Shown piece after piece: positions 35,378-44,035 of a stretch of DNA of 64,000 bases; position 1 is the stretch's first letter; the number at the start of each line of letters is the position of its first letter. The notes under the pieces were generated by a model that did not search any database, was not told where the DNA came from, and saw only the letters and a program-made list of their open reading frames with translations. The stretch is from NCBI GenBank assembly GCA_934693135.1, contig CAKUVA010000001.1, forward strand, positions 1-64,000, read 5' to 3'. The position numbers were made by a program, and so were the translations under genes. This DNA comes from an uncultured Bacteroidales bacterium (GTDB taxonomy: Bacteria > Bacteroidota > Bacteroidia > Bacteroidales > UBA932).

Positions 35378-38300
35378 ATGAAAAGATTATTATATATATG
35401 TTTTGCCGCATTGATGACATTTGTATCATGCGAAAATAAAGAGAATCCTGAGCCGGAGAAACCTGCTCCGTCACGAGATTCACGTCTGGAGGTTGTGTCT
35501 GATAATGGTCTGTTCGTTCCTGCTGAAGATGGCTCTTCTGCTGCATTGAATTTTAAAAATGCTGGAGGTGAAGTAGTTATCGCTGTTTCTACGAATATGG
35601 AAAATTGGACATATAGTGTGTCTGATGATTCGTGGCTTGGAGTAAGCTCAGATAATCACTACATTACATTGTCTGCAGGACAGAACGAATCTACAGAATC
35701 ACGCAAATCTGTCGTTACTGTTACCGCTTCAGACAATAAAGATGCAAGTCTGAGCTATGTTATCAATGTTTCTCAGAACTATGCTGGACAGCCGGAGATA
35801 ACATTAGCTTCTAACGCTATACGGTTCCCGGCATACGGAGATTTATCTTCGGAAGTAATAGTGGAAACTAACCAAGATAATTTAGACTTTGAATGTACAT
35901 GTCAGTGGCTTCTTGTTGAGAAAACTGATAAGGGCCTAAAGCTTACTGTTGATTCTAACTCTGCAAATGACCAGCGTACTGTTGACTTGAAGTTGAAAGC
36001 CGGTATTGGAAAAGACGCAGCAAGTGATGTTATTAGGATTAGCCAGGATGGAAAAGCTTATCTTGAAATGTCATCTTTCGTGGCAAACGCTTCTCCTAGC
36101 GGAGGTGAAAAAGTGATCAGGTATGAGTCTAATCCTGAACTTGACATTACTTTTACTAAAGAAGGGAATGACCAATGGTTCGACGTCGTTAATGATAAGG
36201 AAAATCATACGGCCAAAGTGACTGTTACTGCGTCAGATGGTAAACAACGTGAAGGAATCATTAATGTCCTTGTAGGAGAAAAAGAGAATACTACTGCAGC
36301 TAAACTTCGCGTGCTTCAGATTGGGGATGATACCGAATCTCTTATATTCGAGGTGCAGATCAATGAGGATAACTACACCTTTAAGAATGGAGGAATATAT
36401 ACTACCAAGAGTGACACAAATATAGATGTCACTATCGATTGGGGTGATGGCTCGGCTCCAGAACAATTTGTCAATGTTCAGCCGTCTCATAAGTATGCAA
36501 AAGCTGGCAAGTATATTGTGGAAACTAAAGGAAAAGCGCCGAAATATTGTCTTTCTGATATCGCTGGAGATTATTTCAATGTCTCAGAAGGCATTAAGCA
36601 TGTGAATTTCTTGAATATTATTTCTTGGGGCAAACTTGGTGTGAAAGAAGTGACTAATGTCTGCAAGACGGATGAAAAACTTGAAAGCATTGCAGATGAT
36701 GTGTGTGGCACTTTTGCGGAGATTACAGACTTTACAGATATGTTTGTAAACTGTTATAGTTTGAAAGCTATCCCTGAAAATTTGTTCAGATATGCTGTGA
36801 AGGCTACAAAATTCTATGAAACATTTGGCTATAATGCTTCATTGAAAGTTATCCCTGAAAATCTATTTGCAAACTGTCCTGAAGCTCTTGATTTCTCTCA
36901 ATGTTTCTATGGCGCAGGAACTGGTAGTTCTATCCTGCAGGGTGAAGGTAATTCGGATGTCTATAAGTTAAAGGCTTTCGTACAGAAAGGTAACAGAATC
37001 GAGATACCTGCAGGTCTGTTTAAGCATAATACTAAGGCTCAAAAATTTGTGCAGACTTTCAGGGATATGAATATCTCTACGGTACCTGTTGACTTGTTCG
37101 CAAATAATCCTGAAGTGACATCATTCAATGGATTGTTTACTGGATGTACTGAACTTGAAACTGTTCCTGCGGACTTGTTTGCCAATAATCAGAAAGTTAC
37201 TGATTTTAAGTGGCTATTCTATGCTACTGATGTGAAAAACCTTCCTGTGGGATTGTTCAAGCATTGTACTCCTAATAAATCAATACAGATTAATCAGATG
37301 TTTCAGAATGCCATTATTGAAGATTTCCCTGATGGCTTCTTCGAAGGACTTGACGGGGTTACAAATCTTGCAGAACTCTTTGAAAGCGCTATTTTCATGA
37401 AACCATTGAAAGGTGGAATGTTCAAAGGTCTTGTGAAAGCGAATCAAGCATATCAGACATTTTATATGTCAAATGTTTCAGAACTTCCAGCGGACCTTTT
37501 CGAGGGCATGGGTACTAATGCGACTTCTATAACGTTCTCAAAGACTTTCTTTGGATGTAAGAATCTAACAGAGATTCCAAGTGGTCTTCTTGATCCTGTT
37601 GCATCTAAACTGACAAGTATTGCTAATTGTTTCCAGAATTGCACATCGCTCAAGTCGATTCCTGAAGGATTTGGAAATTCAGCGACAATGCTTACGAACG
37701 TTTCCAATGCTTTTTATGGTTGTACGAGTCTTGAGTCATTGCCTTCTGAAATGTTTCGTGGAGCATCTGCGAAGTTGAATAACTGTAACAGCATGTTTTG
37801 GGGGTGTAGTGCGCTTAAGTCTGTTCCTGATGGGCTTTTTAGCTTCATTACAGCCAGAAATGCAAATTTCTCATATTGCTTTGCTAACTGCTCGTCATTG
37901 CAGAAGGTAGGAGCAGAAGTATTTCCAACTACAGTTTCTTCTACTGGTCTAAATAATGTATTCCAGTTCTGCACATCTCTTACAGATATCTCTGCCGATG
38001 TTTTTGCTAAATGTGCTGCTGTTACTACGATGTCATATACGTTTAAGGGTTGTACTGCGTTGAAAACAGTTCCATCCGGTTTATTCTCCAAGATGATTAA
38101 AGTTACTAACTTTGATTCTATATTCTATGAATGCACTGGATTGGAAAGTGTCCCAGAAGGCCTTTTTGCGGGGAATACTGCAGCAACCAAGATCGTGAAA
38201 GCATTTTATGGTTGTACAGCACTTAAATCTGTTCCTGCAGGACTTTTAGCGAAAAATGTGAAACTAACGGATGTAAATAGTCTGTTTTACAAGTGCACTT

Positions 38301-38806
38301 CTCTTGAAACTGTTCCTGCTGACTTATTCTCGAAAAATACCTTAATCACGACATTTAATTATTTGTTCGAATATTGTACCGGATTTAAGACTATTCCTGC
38401 AGGCTTGTTTGCTAAGAATACGAAAGGATGTTATTTCAATGATACCTTTGCTGGTTGTACATCGTTGGAGGCAATTCCTGCTGGTTTGTTTGACGCTGTT
38501 CCGCCTGCTTCGACAGTGGCTACTTTTAAGGAGTGTTTCATTAATTGTACATCCTTGAAGTCCATTCCTGCCGGTCTGTTTGACAAGGCTTTGAAAGCTG
38601 GGTATTTCAACTATTGTTTTGCAAATTGTACAGGCCTTACCGGAGAGTCTCCTTATACTATGGTCAGTGGAAATAAAATTCATCTGTATGAGCGTAAGGC
38701 TAACTACTCTTTAGGTGGATTCAATAATCGTATTGCCGGAACAAAGTGTTTTTCAGGGTGTACGGGTTTATCGGATTATGGTTCGATTTCAAGTGACTGG
38801 AAATAA
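35378..38806 (+). CDS. BACON/PKD-like surface lipoprotein with 22-23 DUF285/BspA-like repeats
   Basis: An 1142-residue lipoprotein (lipobox MTFVSC, Cys19). Domain order: BACON-like units to about 320; a PKD-like strand pair with DVTIDWGDGSAPEQF and HKYAKAGKYIVETKG (about 345-390), the usual leader of DUF285 surface proteins; then from about 450 to 1100 a ladder of 22-23 units of about 24 residues on the pattern F-x-x-C-T-x-L-x-x-x-P-x-G-L-F (CTSLKSIPAGLF, CTALKSVPAGLL). The units from about residue 720 onward are the more regular and have Cys in nearly every rung. BspA-like repeat proteins mediate adhesion to host or bacterial surfaces. Here adhesion or substrate tethering is inferred. Confidence 0.8.
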   Translation: MKRLLYICFAALMTFVSCENKENPEPEKPAPSRDSRLEVVSDNGLFVPAEDGSSAALNFKNAGGEVVIAVSTNMENWTYSVSDDSWLGVSSDNHYITLSAGQNESTESRKSVVTVTASDNKDASLSYVINVSQNYAGQPEITLASNAIRFPAYGDLSSEVIVETNQDNLDFECTCQWLLVEKTDKGLKLTVDSNSANDQRTVDLKLKAGIGKDAASDVIRISQDGKAYLEMSSFVANASPSGGEKVIRYESNPELDITFTKEGNDQWFDVVNDKENHTAKVTVTASDGKQREGIINVLVGEKENTTAAKLRVLQIGDDTESLIFEVQINEDNYTFKNGGIYTTKSDTNIDVTIDWGDGSAPEQFVNVQPSHKYAKAGKYIVETKGKAPKYCLSDIAGDYFNVSEGIKHVNFLNIISWGKLGVKEVTNVCKTDEKLESIADDVCGTFAEITDFTDMFVNCYSLKAIPENLFRYAVKATKFYETFGYNASLKVIPENLFANCPEALDFSQCFYGAGTGSSILQGEGNSDVYKLKAFVQKGNRIEIPAGLFKHNTKAQKFVQTFRDMNISTVPVDLFANNPEVTSFNGLFTGCTELETVPADLFANNQKVTDFKWLFYATDVKNLPVGLFKHCTPNKSIQINQMFQNAIIEDFPDGFFEGLDGVTNLAELFESAIFMKPLKGGMFKGLVKANQAYQTFYMSNVSELPADLFEGMGTNATSITFSKTFFGCKNLTEIPSGLLDPVASKLTSIANCFQNCTSLKSIPEGFGNSATMLTNVSNAFYGCTSLESLPSEMFRGASAKLNNCNSMFWGCSALKSVPDGLFSFITARNANFSYCFANCSSLQKVGAEVFPTTVSSTGLNNVFQFCTSLTDISADVFAKCAAVTTMSYTFKGCTALKTVPSGLFSKMIKVTNFDSIFYECTGLESVPEGLFAGNTAATKIVKAFYGCTALKSVPAGLLAKNVKLTDVNSLFYKCTSLETVPADLFSKNTLITTFNYLFEYCTGFKTIPAGLFAKNTKGCYFNDTFAGCTSLEAIPAGLFDAVPPASTVATFKECFINCTSLKSIPAGLFDKALKAGYFNYCFANCTGLTGESPYTMVSGNKIHLYERKANYSLGGFNNRIAGTKCFSGCTGLSDYGSISSDWK

Positions 38807-38827
38807 ATAACTTAACTGAAAATTAGT

Positions 38828-40483
38828 ATGAAAAGATATGACAATGTCCTTTTGAAAGGACTTTATATGACTGCTGCAGCATTGATATTTTCTGTTGTCG
38901 CTTGTTCGAAGAACGATGATCCTGAGCCAGATCCTGAACCGGAAGTGTTGGTTGGAAAGGTTGAGGTGTCATCTTCACAAGTGGTGTTTCCAGTGGAAGG
39001 TGGAGAGAAGACTATTGTTGTCTCCACTAATGGTGAATGGCATTTCGACTGCGACTATACTTGGGTTAACATTACTTCCGATGCTGCTACTGGTTCTATT
39101 ACAATCGGTACGGATAAGAACCTTACAGGCAAGAATCGTTATGGAGTTGTGTCTATAATATGTGGTGATGAGGGCTATACTGATAGTAAGGATATACGTA
39201 TCATGCAGACTTTTGAACCTGAAGATTTGGTCAAGGATGGGGTTACTGCAAACTGTTATATAGCGGCACTTAATTCATCATATCGTTTTCCTGCCTTGGT
39301 TAAAGGCAATGGTGCTGGTGACGGCAATTCTAAATATATTGAATCCGAAGGCTTGGAGATAAAGGATGCTGCGTATGCAGAACTTATATGGGAAGCAACT
39401 CTTGATGGTGATAAAACCAGAAGTACTTATGTGTTAGATGGAGCACCTATGTTTGATGGAGAGTATATATATTTTTCAACAGGAAAAGTCCCTGGAAATG
39501 CAGTTGTGGCTATATGCTCCGCAGATGGAACTGTATTGTGGAGTTGGCATATATGGGTTACAGATCAGGAAATCTCCACAAAGACAGATGATAAGGGACT
39601 TGTGTGGATGGACAGAAACCTTGGTGCGCTCAGTGCTGTTCCTTCAGATGTCGTAAATACTAGGGGATTATTCTATCAGTGGGGTAGAAAGGATCCATTC
39701 CTTCCTTCAGTTGCACCATTTGTAGAGCTGCCGACTGTCTATTACGATGATGATTCTGATACGCAGAATGCCAAGTATGCAGAACTTAGGAAACTTCGTC
39801 CGTCTGCAAATGTTGCTAATGGACAGCATGGTGATGGTGCAAGGTCTATTGCTACGGAAACTGCTGTTACCAAATATTCTGCTCCAGGTAATGCCGTGTA
39901 TGCTGTACAGCATCCAGAAACGTATATTTCCATCCATTCTGTGTATTCAGGAGGTATTAAATGCGATTGGTACATTATGAGCCCTGATAATACCACTAAC
40001 GATCAGATGGAGTCTAACCTTTGGGGAAATACATCTACAGATGTGAAATATAAGAGTATCTTTGATCCATGTCCTGCTGGATATGTCGTACCGAAAGCTA
40101 ATGCTTTTGCAACGCTTGCTTCTGATGCTACGGTTGTAAGAGCAGATGTGATATATGATGCTGATGGAAATGAGACAGGTAAGGTATGGACTGAGGATGA
40201 AAATGGCTATGGTTGGTATTGGAAAAATTGCGAAGATAATTACTTCCCTAAAGCCGGGATGCTTAGCCTTTTTGGCCGTCCTCAATATACATGCGAGTAT
40301 GTGTACTATTGGACTGCGGAAGGTGTTTCTCAAGAAAAAGATCCATGGGGTTGCTCAAACTGCTTATTTACCAATGCCGGTAGACTTTTCTTTGGAGTAT
40401 ATTATACTGGCAGTGCGCTCAGTGATCCTTCCGGATTGGGGGCACGTGGCTTCGGTGGTAATGTAAGATGTGTGAAAGAATAG
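38828..40483 (+). CDS. BACON and Fibrobacter-paralogous-domain lipoprotein
   Basis: A 551-residue lipoprotein (lipobox FSVVAC, then an acidic DDPEPDPEPEP-type linker). A BACON domain is at about 38-135 (VVFPVEGGEKTIVVSTNGEW). The C-terminal half has the Fibrobacter succinogenes major paralogous domain pattern: GLVWMDRNLGALS (about 256-268), FYQWGRKDPF, FDPCPAGYVVPKANAFATL (about 412-430), YYWTAE and the terminal GGNVRCVKE. That domain is common on Bacteroidota surface proteins and its function is not established. It is the last gene of the locus and is followed by a terminator-like hairpin and a tRNA gene. Confidence 0.8.
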   Translation: MKRYDNVLLKGLYMTAAALIFSVVACSKNDDPEPDPEPEVLVGKVEVSSSQVVFPVEGGEKTIVVSTNGEWHFDCDYTWVNITSDAATGSITIGTDKNLTGKNRYGVVSIICGDEGYTDSKDIRIMQTFEPEDLVKDGVTANCYIAALNSSYRFPALVKGNGAGDGNSKYIESEGLEIKDAAYAELIWEATLDGDKTRSTYVLDGAPMFDGEYIYFSTGKVPGNAVVAICSADGTVLWSWHIWVTDQEISTKTDDKGLVWMDRNLGALSAVPSDVVNTRGLFYQWGRKDPFLPSVAPFVELPTVYYDDDSDTQNAKYAELRKLRPSANVANGQHGDGARSIATETAVTKYSAPGNAVYAVQHPETYISIHSVYSGGIKCDWYIMSPDNTTNDQMESNLWGNTSTDVKYKSIFDPCPAGYVVPKANAFATLASDATVVRADVIYDADGNETGKVWTEDENGYGWYWKNCEDNYFPKAGMLSLFGRPQYTCEYVYYWTAEGVSQEKDPWGCSNCLFTNAGRLFFGVYYTGSALSDPSGLGARGFGGNVRCVKE

Positions 40484-40499
40484 AGTAGTGGATTAAACA

Positions 40500-40522
40500 T
40501 TTTGCTTTTAAGAAAAGCAAAA
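40500..40522 (+). terminator. terminator-like hairpin closing the protease locus
   Basis: A perfect ten-base inverted repeat TTTTGCTTTT/AAAAGCAAAA with a three-base loop, 17 bases after the last lipoprotein stop. The T-run after it is poor, so efficiency is uncertain. Confidence 0.5.
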
Positions 40523-40527
40523 TAAAA

Positions 40528-40558
40528 TTTGCGGATTGCAAATTATGTCGTATATTTG
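40528..40558 (+). promoter_or_regulatory. consensus Bacteroidota promoter of the tRNA-Val gene
   Basis: TTTG at 40528-40531, a 19-base spacer and TATATTTG at 40551-40558 match both boxes exactly. The tRNA begins 13 bases later. Confidence 0.85.
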
Positions 40559-40570
40559 CAATCCCATTTC

Positions 40571-40645
40571 GGGAGCATAGCTCAGTTGGTTCAGAGCGTC
40601 TGCCTTACAAGCAGAGGGTCGGGGGTTCGACTCCCTCTGCTCCCA
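40571..40645 (+). tRNA. tRNA-Val (anticodon TAC)
   Basis: A 75-base cloverleaf. The acceptor stem GGGAGCA pairs with TGCTCCC and the discriminator is A. The D-arm has AGCTCAGTTGGTTCAGAGC. The anticodon arm TCTGC-CTTACAA-GCAGA carries TAC (reads GUA and probably other Val codons). The T-arm has GGTTCGACTC. CCA is not encoded. Confidence 0.95.
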
Positions 40646-40649
40646 CTCC

Positions 40650-40686
40650 AAAAGGTTGTCCAATTATTTTCGGACAACCTTTTTTT
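40650..40686 (+). terminator. tRNA terminator
   Basis: AAAAGGTTGTCC pairs with GGACAACCTTTT around a ten-base loop, followed by a run of T. It lies five bases after the tRNA. Confidence 0.85.
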
Positions 40687-40695
40687 ATAGCTCAA

Positions 40696-40739
40696 AGAAT
40701 CTGTTTGAATTTTATTTGATAGAAATTTAAACAGATTCT
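40696..40739. repeat. 11-base perfect inverted repeat upstream of the phosphatase gene
   Basis: AGAATCTGTTT (40696-40706) and AAACAGATTCT (40729-40739) are exact reverse complements separated by 22 bases, 81 bases before the ATG at 40820. There is no T-run, so it looks more like an operator or an mRNA-leader hairpin than a terminator. Confidence 0.45.
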
Positions 40740-40819
40740 AATGAAACATTCATGTAATATATAGGTGAAAAACTGCATAACCGTGTATATATAGTGTACA
40801 AGATAGAACACAGACTAAT

Positions 40820-42121
40820 ATGAATATGAACATCATTTTACGGACTACCACTGCCGCATTGGCGGTTTTTATTGCGATTGGAGCAACAGCGCAGGTTACT
40901 CGCGAGAAGCTCGAAAAAGATAGTTATGCGGGAGCTGGCATCTATCATACATATAAGTCTGGTGATATGACGGACACACCTGCGCCGGACGGATACAAAC
41001 CATTCTATATAAGTCATGCCGGTCGACATGGTTCTCGTTATCATGCGGAGCGAAAGCCTTTTTTGAAGTTGCAGAAAATATTCGAGGAGGCGAAGGAACA
41101 GAATATCTTGACGGCTAAGGGTGCTGAACTTTATTCTGAACTATGTTTCGTAGATTCTGTATCGATAGGACATTACGGTGATCTTACAGAAATCGGACAG
41201 GATGAGCATAAGGAAATAGCCAAAAGAATGTATAAGAGGTTTCCAGAGGTTTTCAATGACGATTTGAGAAAGCATGTGCAGGCTTATTCTTCGACTGTCG
41301 GCAGATGTCAGGAGAGCATGATTCGTTTCACGAAATCTCTTAAAAAGCAGCGCAAGTCCCTTGTCGTGGATGTCCATAGTGGTGACAGCTATATGCCGTA
41401 TCTTCTGAATAAACCGAAGAATTATGTGGAAATAGTGCATCTTGCGGAGCCGCAGGTTGATTCTGTAGCTGATGCGTGGCTTGATTGTGGGCGATTCATG
41501 GATATGTTGTTTACTGACAAGAAAGCTATTGAAAAGATTATATCAAGCAGATATCGTTTTGTGCGTGAAGTGTATACTTGGATTGCTATCCTTCCTTGTA
41601 TGGGAATCGATGATGTACCTCTGACTGATTGGTTTACTATGGATGAATTGTATGCTCTTGCCAAGATAAATGCCGGACGTGTTTATTCTGAGATGTGTAA
41701 TTCCAAGGAATCAGATGGACGTCGTGCGGCATTGGCAGATAAAGTCGTTGCTGATTTTATTGCCAAAGCCGATGCCGCGATGGACAAGAAGAGCAATGTT
41801 GCCGCAGATCTTCGTTTTGCACATGATGTGACAGTTATGCCGATGGCAGGCCTTCTTGGTCTTGAAGGCTGTGATGTGATGTGGCCGGTCGAAGATGTAT
41901 GGCTGCATTGGCTTACGTCAGATTATACTCCTATGGCATGCAATATACAGATGGTGTTTTACCGCAAGCCGGGTTCAAAGATGGTCCTTGTGAAAATTCT
42001 CTACAATGAGGAAGAAAAGAAAATACCTGCTCTTAATGCTGTCGAGGGCCCGTATTATTCGTGGAAAGAGCTTCGCAAATATATGGAGTCCCGTATAGCT
42101 TATGCCGCAACAAAACAATAA
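40820..42121 (+). CDS. exported histidine phosphatase, MINPP/phytase-like
   Basis: A 433-residue protein with a signal peptide (1-24, ending GATAQ). It has the branch-2 histidine-phosphatase motifs: catalytic Arg69-His70-Gly71 in SHAGRHGSRYH and the proton-donor motif His335-Asp336 in FAHDVTVMP. Overall it resembles multiple inositol polyphosphate phosphatase homologues of gut Bacteroidales, which remove phosphate from phytate. The His-Asp donor differs from the His-Ala-Glu used by eukaryotic MINPP. Inositol phosphate as substrate is inferred. Nine bases separate it from the next exported protein, so the two are probably co-transcribed. Confidence 0.8.
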   Translation: MNMNIILRTTTAALAVFIAIGATAQVTREKLEKDSYAGAGIYHTYKSGDMTDTPAPDGYKPFYISHAGRHGSRYHAERKPFLKLQKIFEEAKEQNILTAKGAELYSELCFVDSVSIGHYGDLTEIGQDEHKEIAKRMYKRFPEVFNDDLRKHVQAYSSTVGRCQESMIRFTKSLKKQRKSLVVDVHSGDSYMPYLLNKPKNYVEIVHLAEPQVDSVADAWLDCGRFMDMLFTDKKAIEKIISSRYRFVREVYTWIAILPCMGIDDVPLTDWFTMDELYALAKINAGRVYSEMCNSKESDGRRAALADKVVADFIAKADAAMDKKSNVAADLRFAHDVTVMPMAGLLGLEGCDVMWPVEDVWLHWLTSDYTPMACNIQMVFYRKPGSKMVLVKILYNEEEKKIPALNAVEGPYYSWKELRKYMESRIAYAATKQ

Positions 42122-42130
42122 AACAGAGAT

Positions 42131-43339
42131 ATGAACAGAATTATTAAAACTTTTATCGTGACGGTTGCATTGCTGCTTGGTGTCACGGCTGTTGCTGAAA
42201 ATAAAACTCTTCCTGACAGTATTTATGTTGGTGGTCAACTCCAGCATGTACAGGGCATAGCTCTTGATCAGGAAAAAGGATGTATGTACATGTCATTTAC
42301 AAGCCGTTTTCTAAAGGTTGACATGAATGGTAAAATTTTAGCCTCTATAGATCGTATTCAGGGACATCTTGGAGCTATGACGTTCAATCATCAAGATAGA
42401 AAAGTATATGCTTCTTTAGAGTGCAAAGATGATGAAATCGGACAAGGTATAGCCAAGACTTTAAATGTGCAGACTGTATCGGTGTCGCGATTCTATATTG
42501 CTATCATTGACGTCGATAAGATGACGTCGTTGAACATGGACCCTGAAAATAATGATGTACTTAGGACTGTATGTCTGCTAAAACCATGTGAGGACTATAA
42601 GTTCTCTGGGAAGATTGGTGGTAAACAAGTGGAACACAGATATGGTTGCTCTGGCATTGACGGAGTTGCGATTGCGAGGGCGGTGTCTCCTATGCAGGCT
42701 GCTCCGCAGGAATTGACTTCGCAGAAGATGTATCTTTATGTTGGATATGGAATCTATGGTGATGTTAATCGCTCAGATAATGATTATCAGGTGATTCAGC
42801 GTTATAGTCTTGAAGAATTGTCTAAATATGCTAAGCCGATGATTTTCGGCGAGTCTCATATTTCTGGCCCGAAGAAACCTGAAAAAGAGTACTTCGTATA
42901 TACAGGGAATACGAATTATGGTGTGCAAAATCTTACTTATGATCCTTATACTGATTGTTTGTTCATGGCTGTATATAAGGGAAAGAAAGAGAATTATCCA
43001 AATTATTCGCTTTTTGCTGTCAGCATGAGCCAAAAACCATTCAAAGCTTCGCTTAAGGGAAATCCATCTTCGAAAAAAATGCTTCAGCTCGCCCTCGTAC
43101 CTGCTACTGGTGTCAATGCTGGAGAATCAGGTTCTGTCAGAATTACGCCAATGAGCGATGAGGCTTCGGGCGTAACAGGGTGGCGTTTTAAATGGGGTTC
43201 TACAGGAATGTGTCCGATAGGTGATGGATATTGGTATATTTCAGAAAATGCCAAGGATAAGTACACCAAGAAGCAGAGTTGCAATGCTCGTCTTTATAAG
43301 TGGAGCGGTGGAAGTGAACCTTTTGTTCGTGCGAGGTAA
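42131..43339 (+). CDS. exported protein of unknown function, possibly beta-propeller
   Basis: A 402-residue protein with a signal peptide (1-22, ending AVAE). The body has repeated strand-turn patterns that could be propeller blades (HVQGIALDQEKGCMYMSF, HLGAMTFNHQDRKVYAS, GVQNLTYDPYTDCLFMAV). No catalytic motif or lipobox was recognised. It directly follows the histidine phosphatase and is closed by a strong terminator, so the pair probably works on the same substrate. I do not recognise a named family. Confidence 0.65.
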   Translation: MNRIIKTFIVTVALLLGVTAVAENKTLPDSIYVGGQLQHVQGIALDQEKGCMYMSFTSRFLKVDMNGKILASIDRIQGHLGAMTFNHQDRKVYASLECKDDEIGQGIAKTLNVQTVSVSRFYIAIIDVDKMTSLNMDPENNDVLRTVCLLKPCEDYKFSGKIGGKQVEHRYGCSGIDGVAIARAVSPMQAAPQELTSQKMYLYVGYGIYGDVNRSDNDYQVIQRYSLEELSKYAKPMIFGESHISGPKKPEKEYFVYTGNTNYGVQNLTYDPYTDCLFMAVYKGKKENYPNYSLFAVSMSQKPFKASLKGNPSSKKMLQLALVPATGVNAGESGSVRITPMSDEASGVTGWRFKWGSTGMCPIGDGYWYISENAKDKYTKKQSCNARLYKWSGGSEPFVRAR

Positions 43340-43371
43340 TGTGAAATAGATGCTACATATAGTTTTATGAA

Positions 43372-43403
43372 GAAAACCGGGAATTTTTTCCTGGTTTTCT
43401 TTT
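43372..43403 (+). terminator. terminator after the phosphatase pair
   Basis: A 12-base-pair stem (43372-43383 with 43388-43399, one G-U pair), a four-T loop and trailing T residues. Confidence 0.75.
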
Positions 43404-43422
43404 ATTATACATATTTTATGTA

Positions 43423-43430
43423 TAAATTTG
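43423..43430 (+). promoter_or_regulatory. argR -7 element (TAAATTTG)
   Basis: An exact TAnnTTTG match ending eight bases before the ARG box, so the transcription start should fall in or at the edge of the operator. Only T-rich sequence stands at the -33 position. Confidence 0.5.
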
Positions 43431-43437
43431 CACAAAT

Positions 43438-43455
43438 AATGAATGTATATTCATA
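43438..43455 (+). promoter_or_regulatory. ARG box before argR
   Basis: AATGAATGTATATTCATA contains the palindrome TGAAT-N4-ATTCA that defines ArgR operators. Its position directly after the -7 box fits autorepression of argR by arginine-bound ArgR. Confidence 0.8.
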
Positions 43456-43491
43456 TAAAACGAACTTTACAAATAGATTTTTAAAAGAAAA

Positions 43492-43980
43492 ATGGCAATG
43501 AACCCTAAGGTGAAACGTATAGAAGCTTTGCGAAAGTTAATATCTTCTAATAGAGCTAGCAATCAGGAGGACATCCTGGCAATGTTGGCTGAAGAGGGGT
43601 ATGTCGTAAGCCAGGCTACATTGTCAAGGGATTTACAGAAATTGAAGGTGGCCAAAACACCGGATGGTAAAGGAGGGTATAGCTATTATCTTCTCGGACA
43701 TGGAGATGAATCCTCAGTGCAGGAAGTCCCATCCATTAGCCATGCGTCTTCAGGTATAATCAGTATCGAATTCTCAGGGCAATTTGGCGTCATCAAGACA
43801 CGTCCTGGATATGCAAATATGATAGGTACTATCGTGGATTCAGCATTGAAGCATAAGATTATGGGAACTATCGCAGGTGATGATACGTTGTTAATGCTTC
43901 TAAGGGAAGGAACCGCTCCTGAATATATACTGTCTTCTTTGGAAGATGTGATAGCGGGAATTTCTGTACGACGAATTTGA
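43492..43980 (+). CDS. argR: arginine repressor
   Basis: A 162-residue transcription regulator. The N-terminal winged helix (about 8-75) includes SNQEDILAMLAEEGYVVSQA and TLSRDLQKLKVAK, the ArgR DNA-binding signature. The C-terminal domain (about 85-160) carries the arginine-binding, trimer-forming GTIAGDDTLLML. With arginine it forms hexamers that bind ARG boxes, and boxes are seen before this gene and before the next. A short hairpin overlaps its stop codon, which suggests that argR can be a separate transcript from the biosynthetic operon. Confidence 0.95.
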   Translation: MAMNPKVKRIEALRKLISSNRASNQEDILAMLAEEGYVVSQATLSRDLQKLKVAKTPDGKGGYSYYLLGHGDESSVQEVPSISHASSGIISIEFSGQFGVIKTRPGYANMIGTIVDSALKHKIMGTIAGDDTLLMLLREGTAPEYILSSLEDVIAGISVRRI

Positions 43981-43997
43981 GTCGTGACTCAATTTTT
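43977..43997 (+). terminator. short intrinsic terminator overlapping the argR stop
   Basis: TTGAGTC and GACTCAA are exact complements (effective loop of four bases), followed by five T. The stop codon TGA is within the left arm. Confidence 0.55.
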
Positions 43998-44003
43998 AAT
44001 TAT

Positions 44004-44021
44004 TCTGAATAATAATTCAAA
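44004..44021 (+). promoter_or_regulatory. ARG box before the arginine biosynthesis operon
   Basis: TGAATAATAATTCA is again TGAAT-N4-ATTCA, centred 23 bases before the acyltransferase ATG. An overlapping TTATTC-t-GAATAA palindrome shares its left half. Confidence 0.8.
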
Positions 44022-44035
44022 ATCATAAATTTAAA

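Noticed and set aside
36700..38700. Possible CRISPR or DNA-level tandem repeat
   Set aside because: The periodicity is in the protein (about 24 residues). The DNA copies vary, there are no identical repeats with unique spacers, and the frame is fully open.
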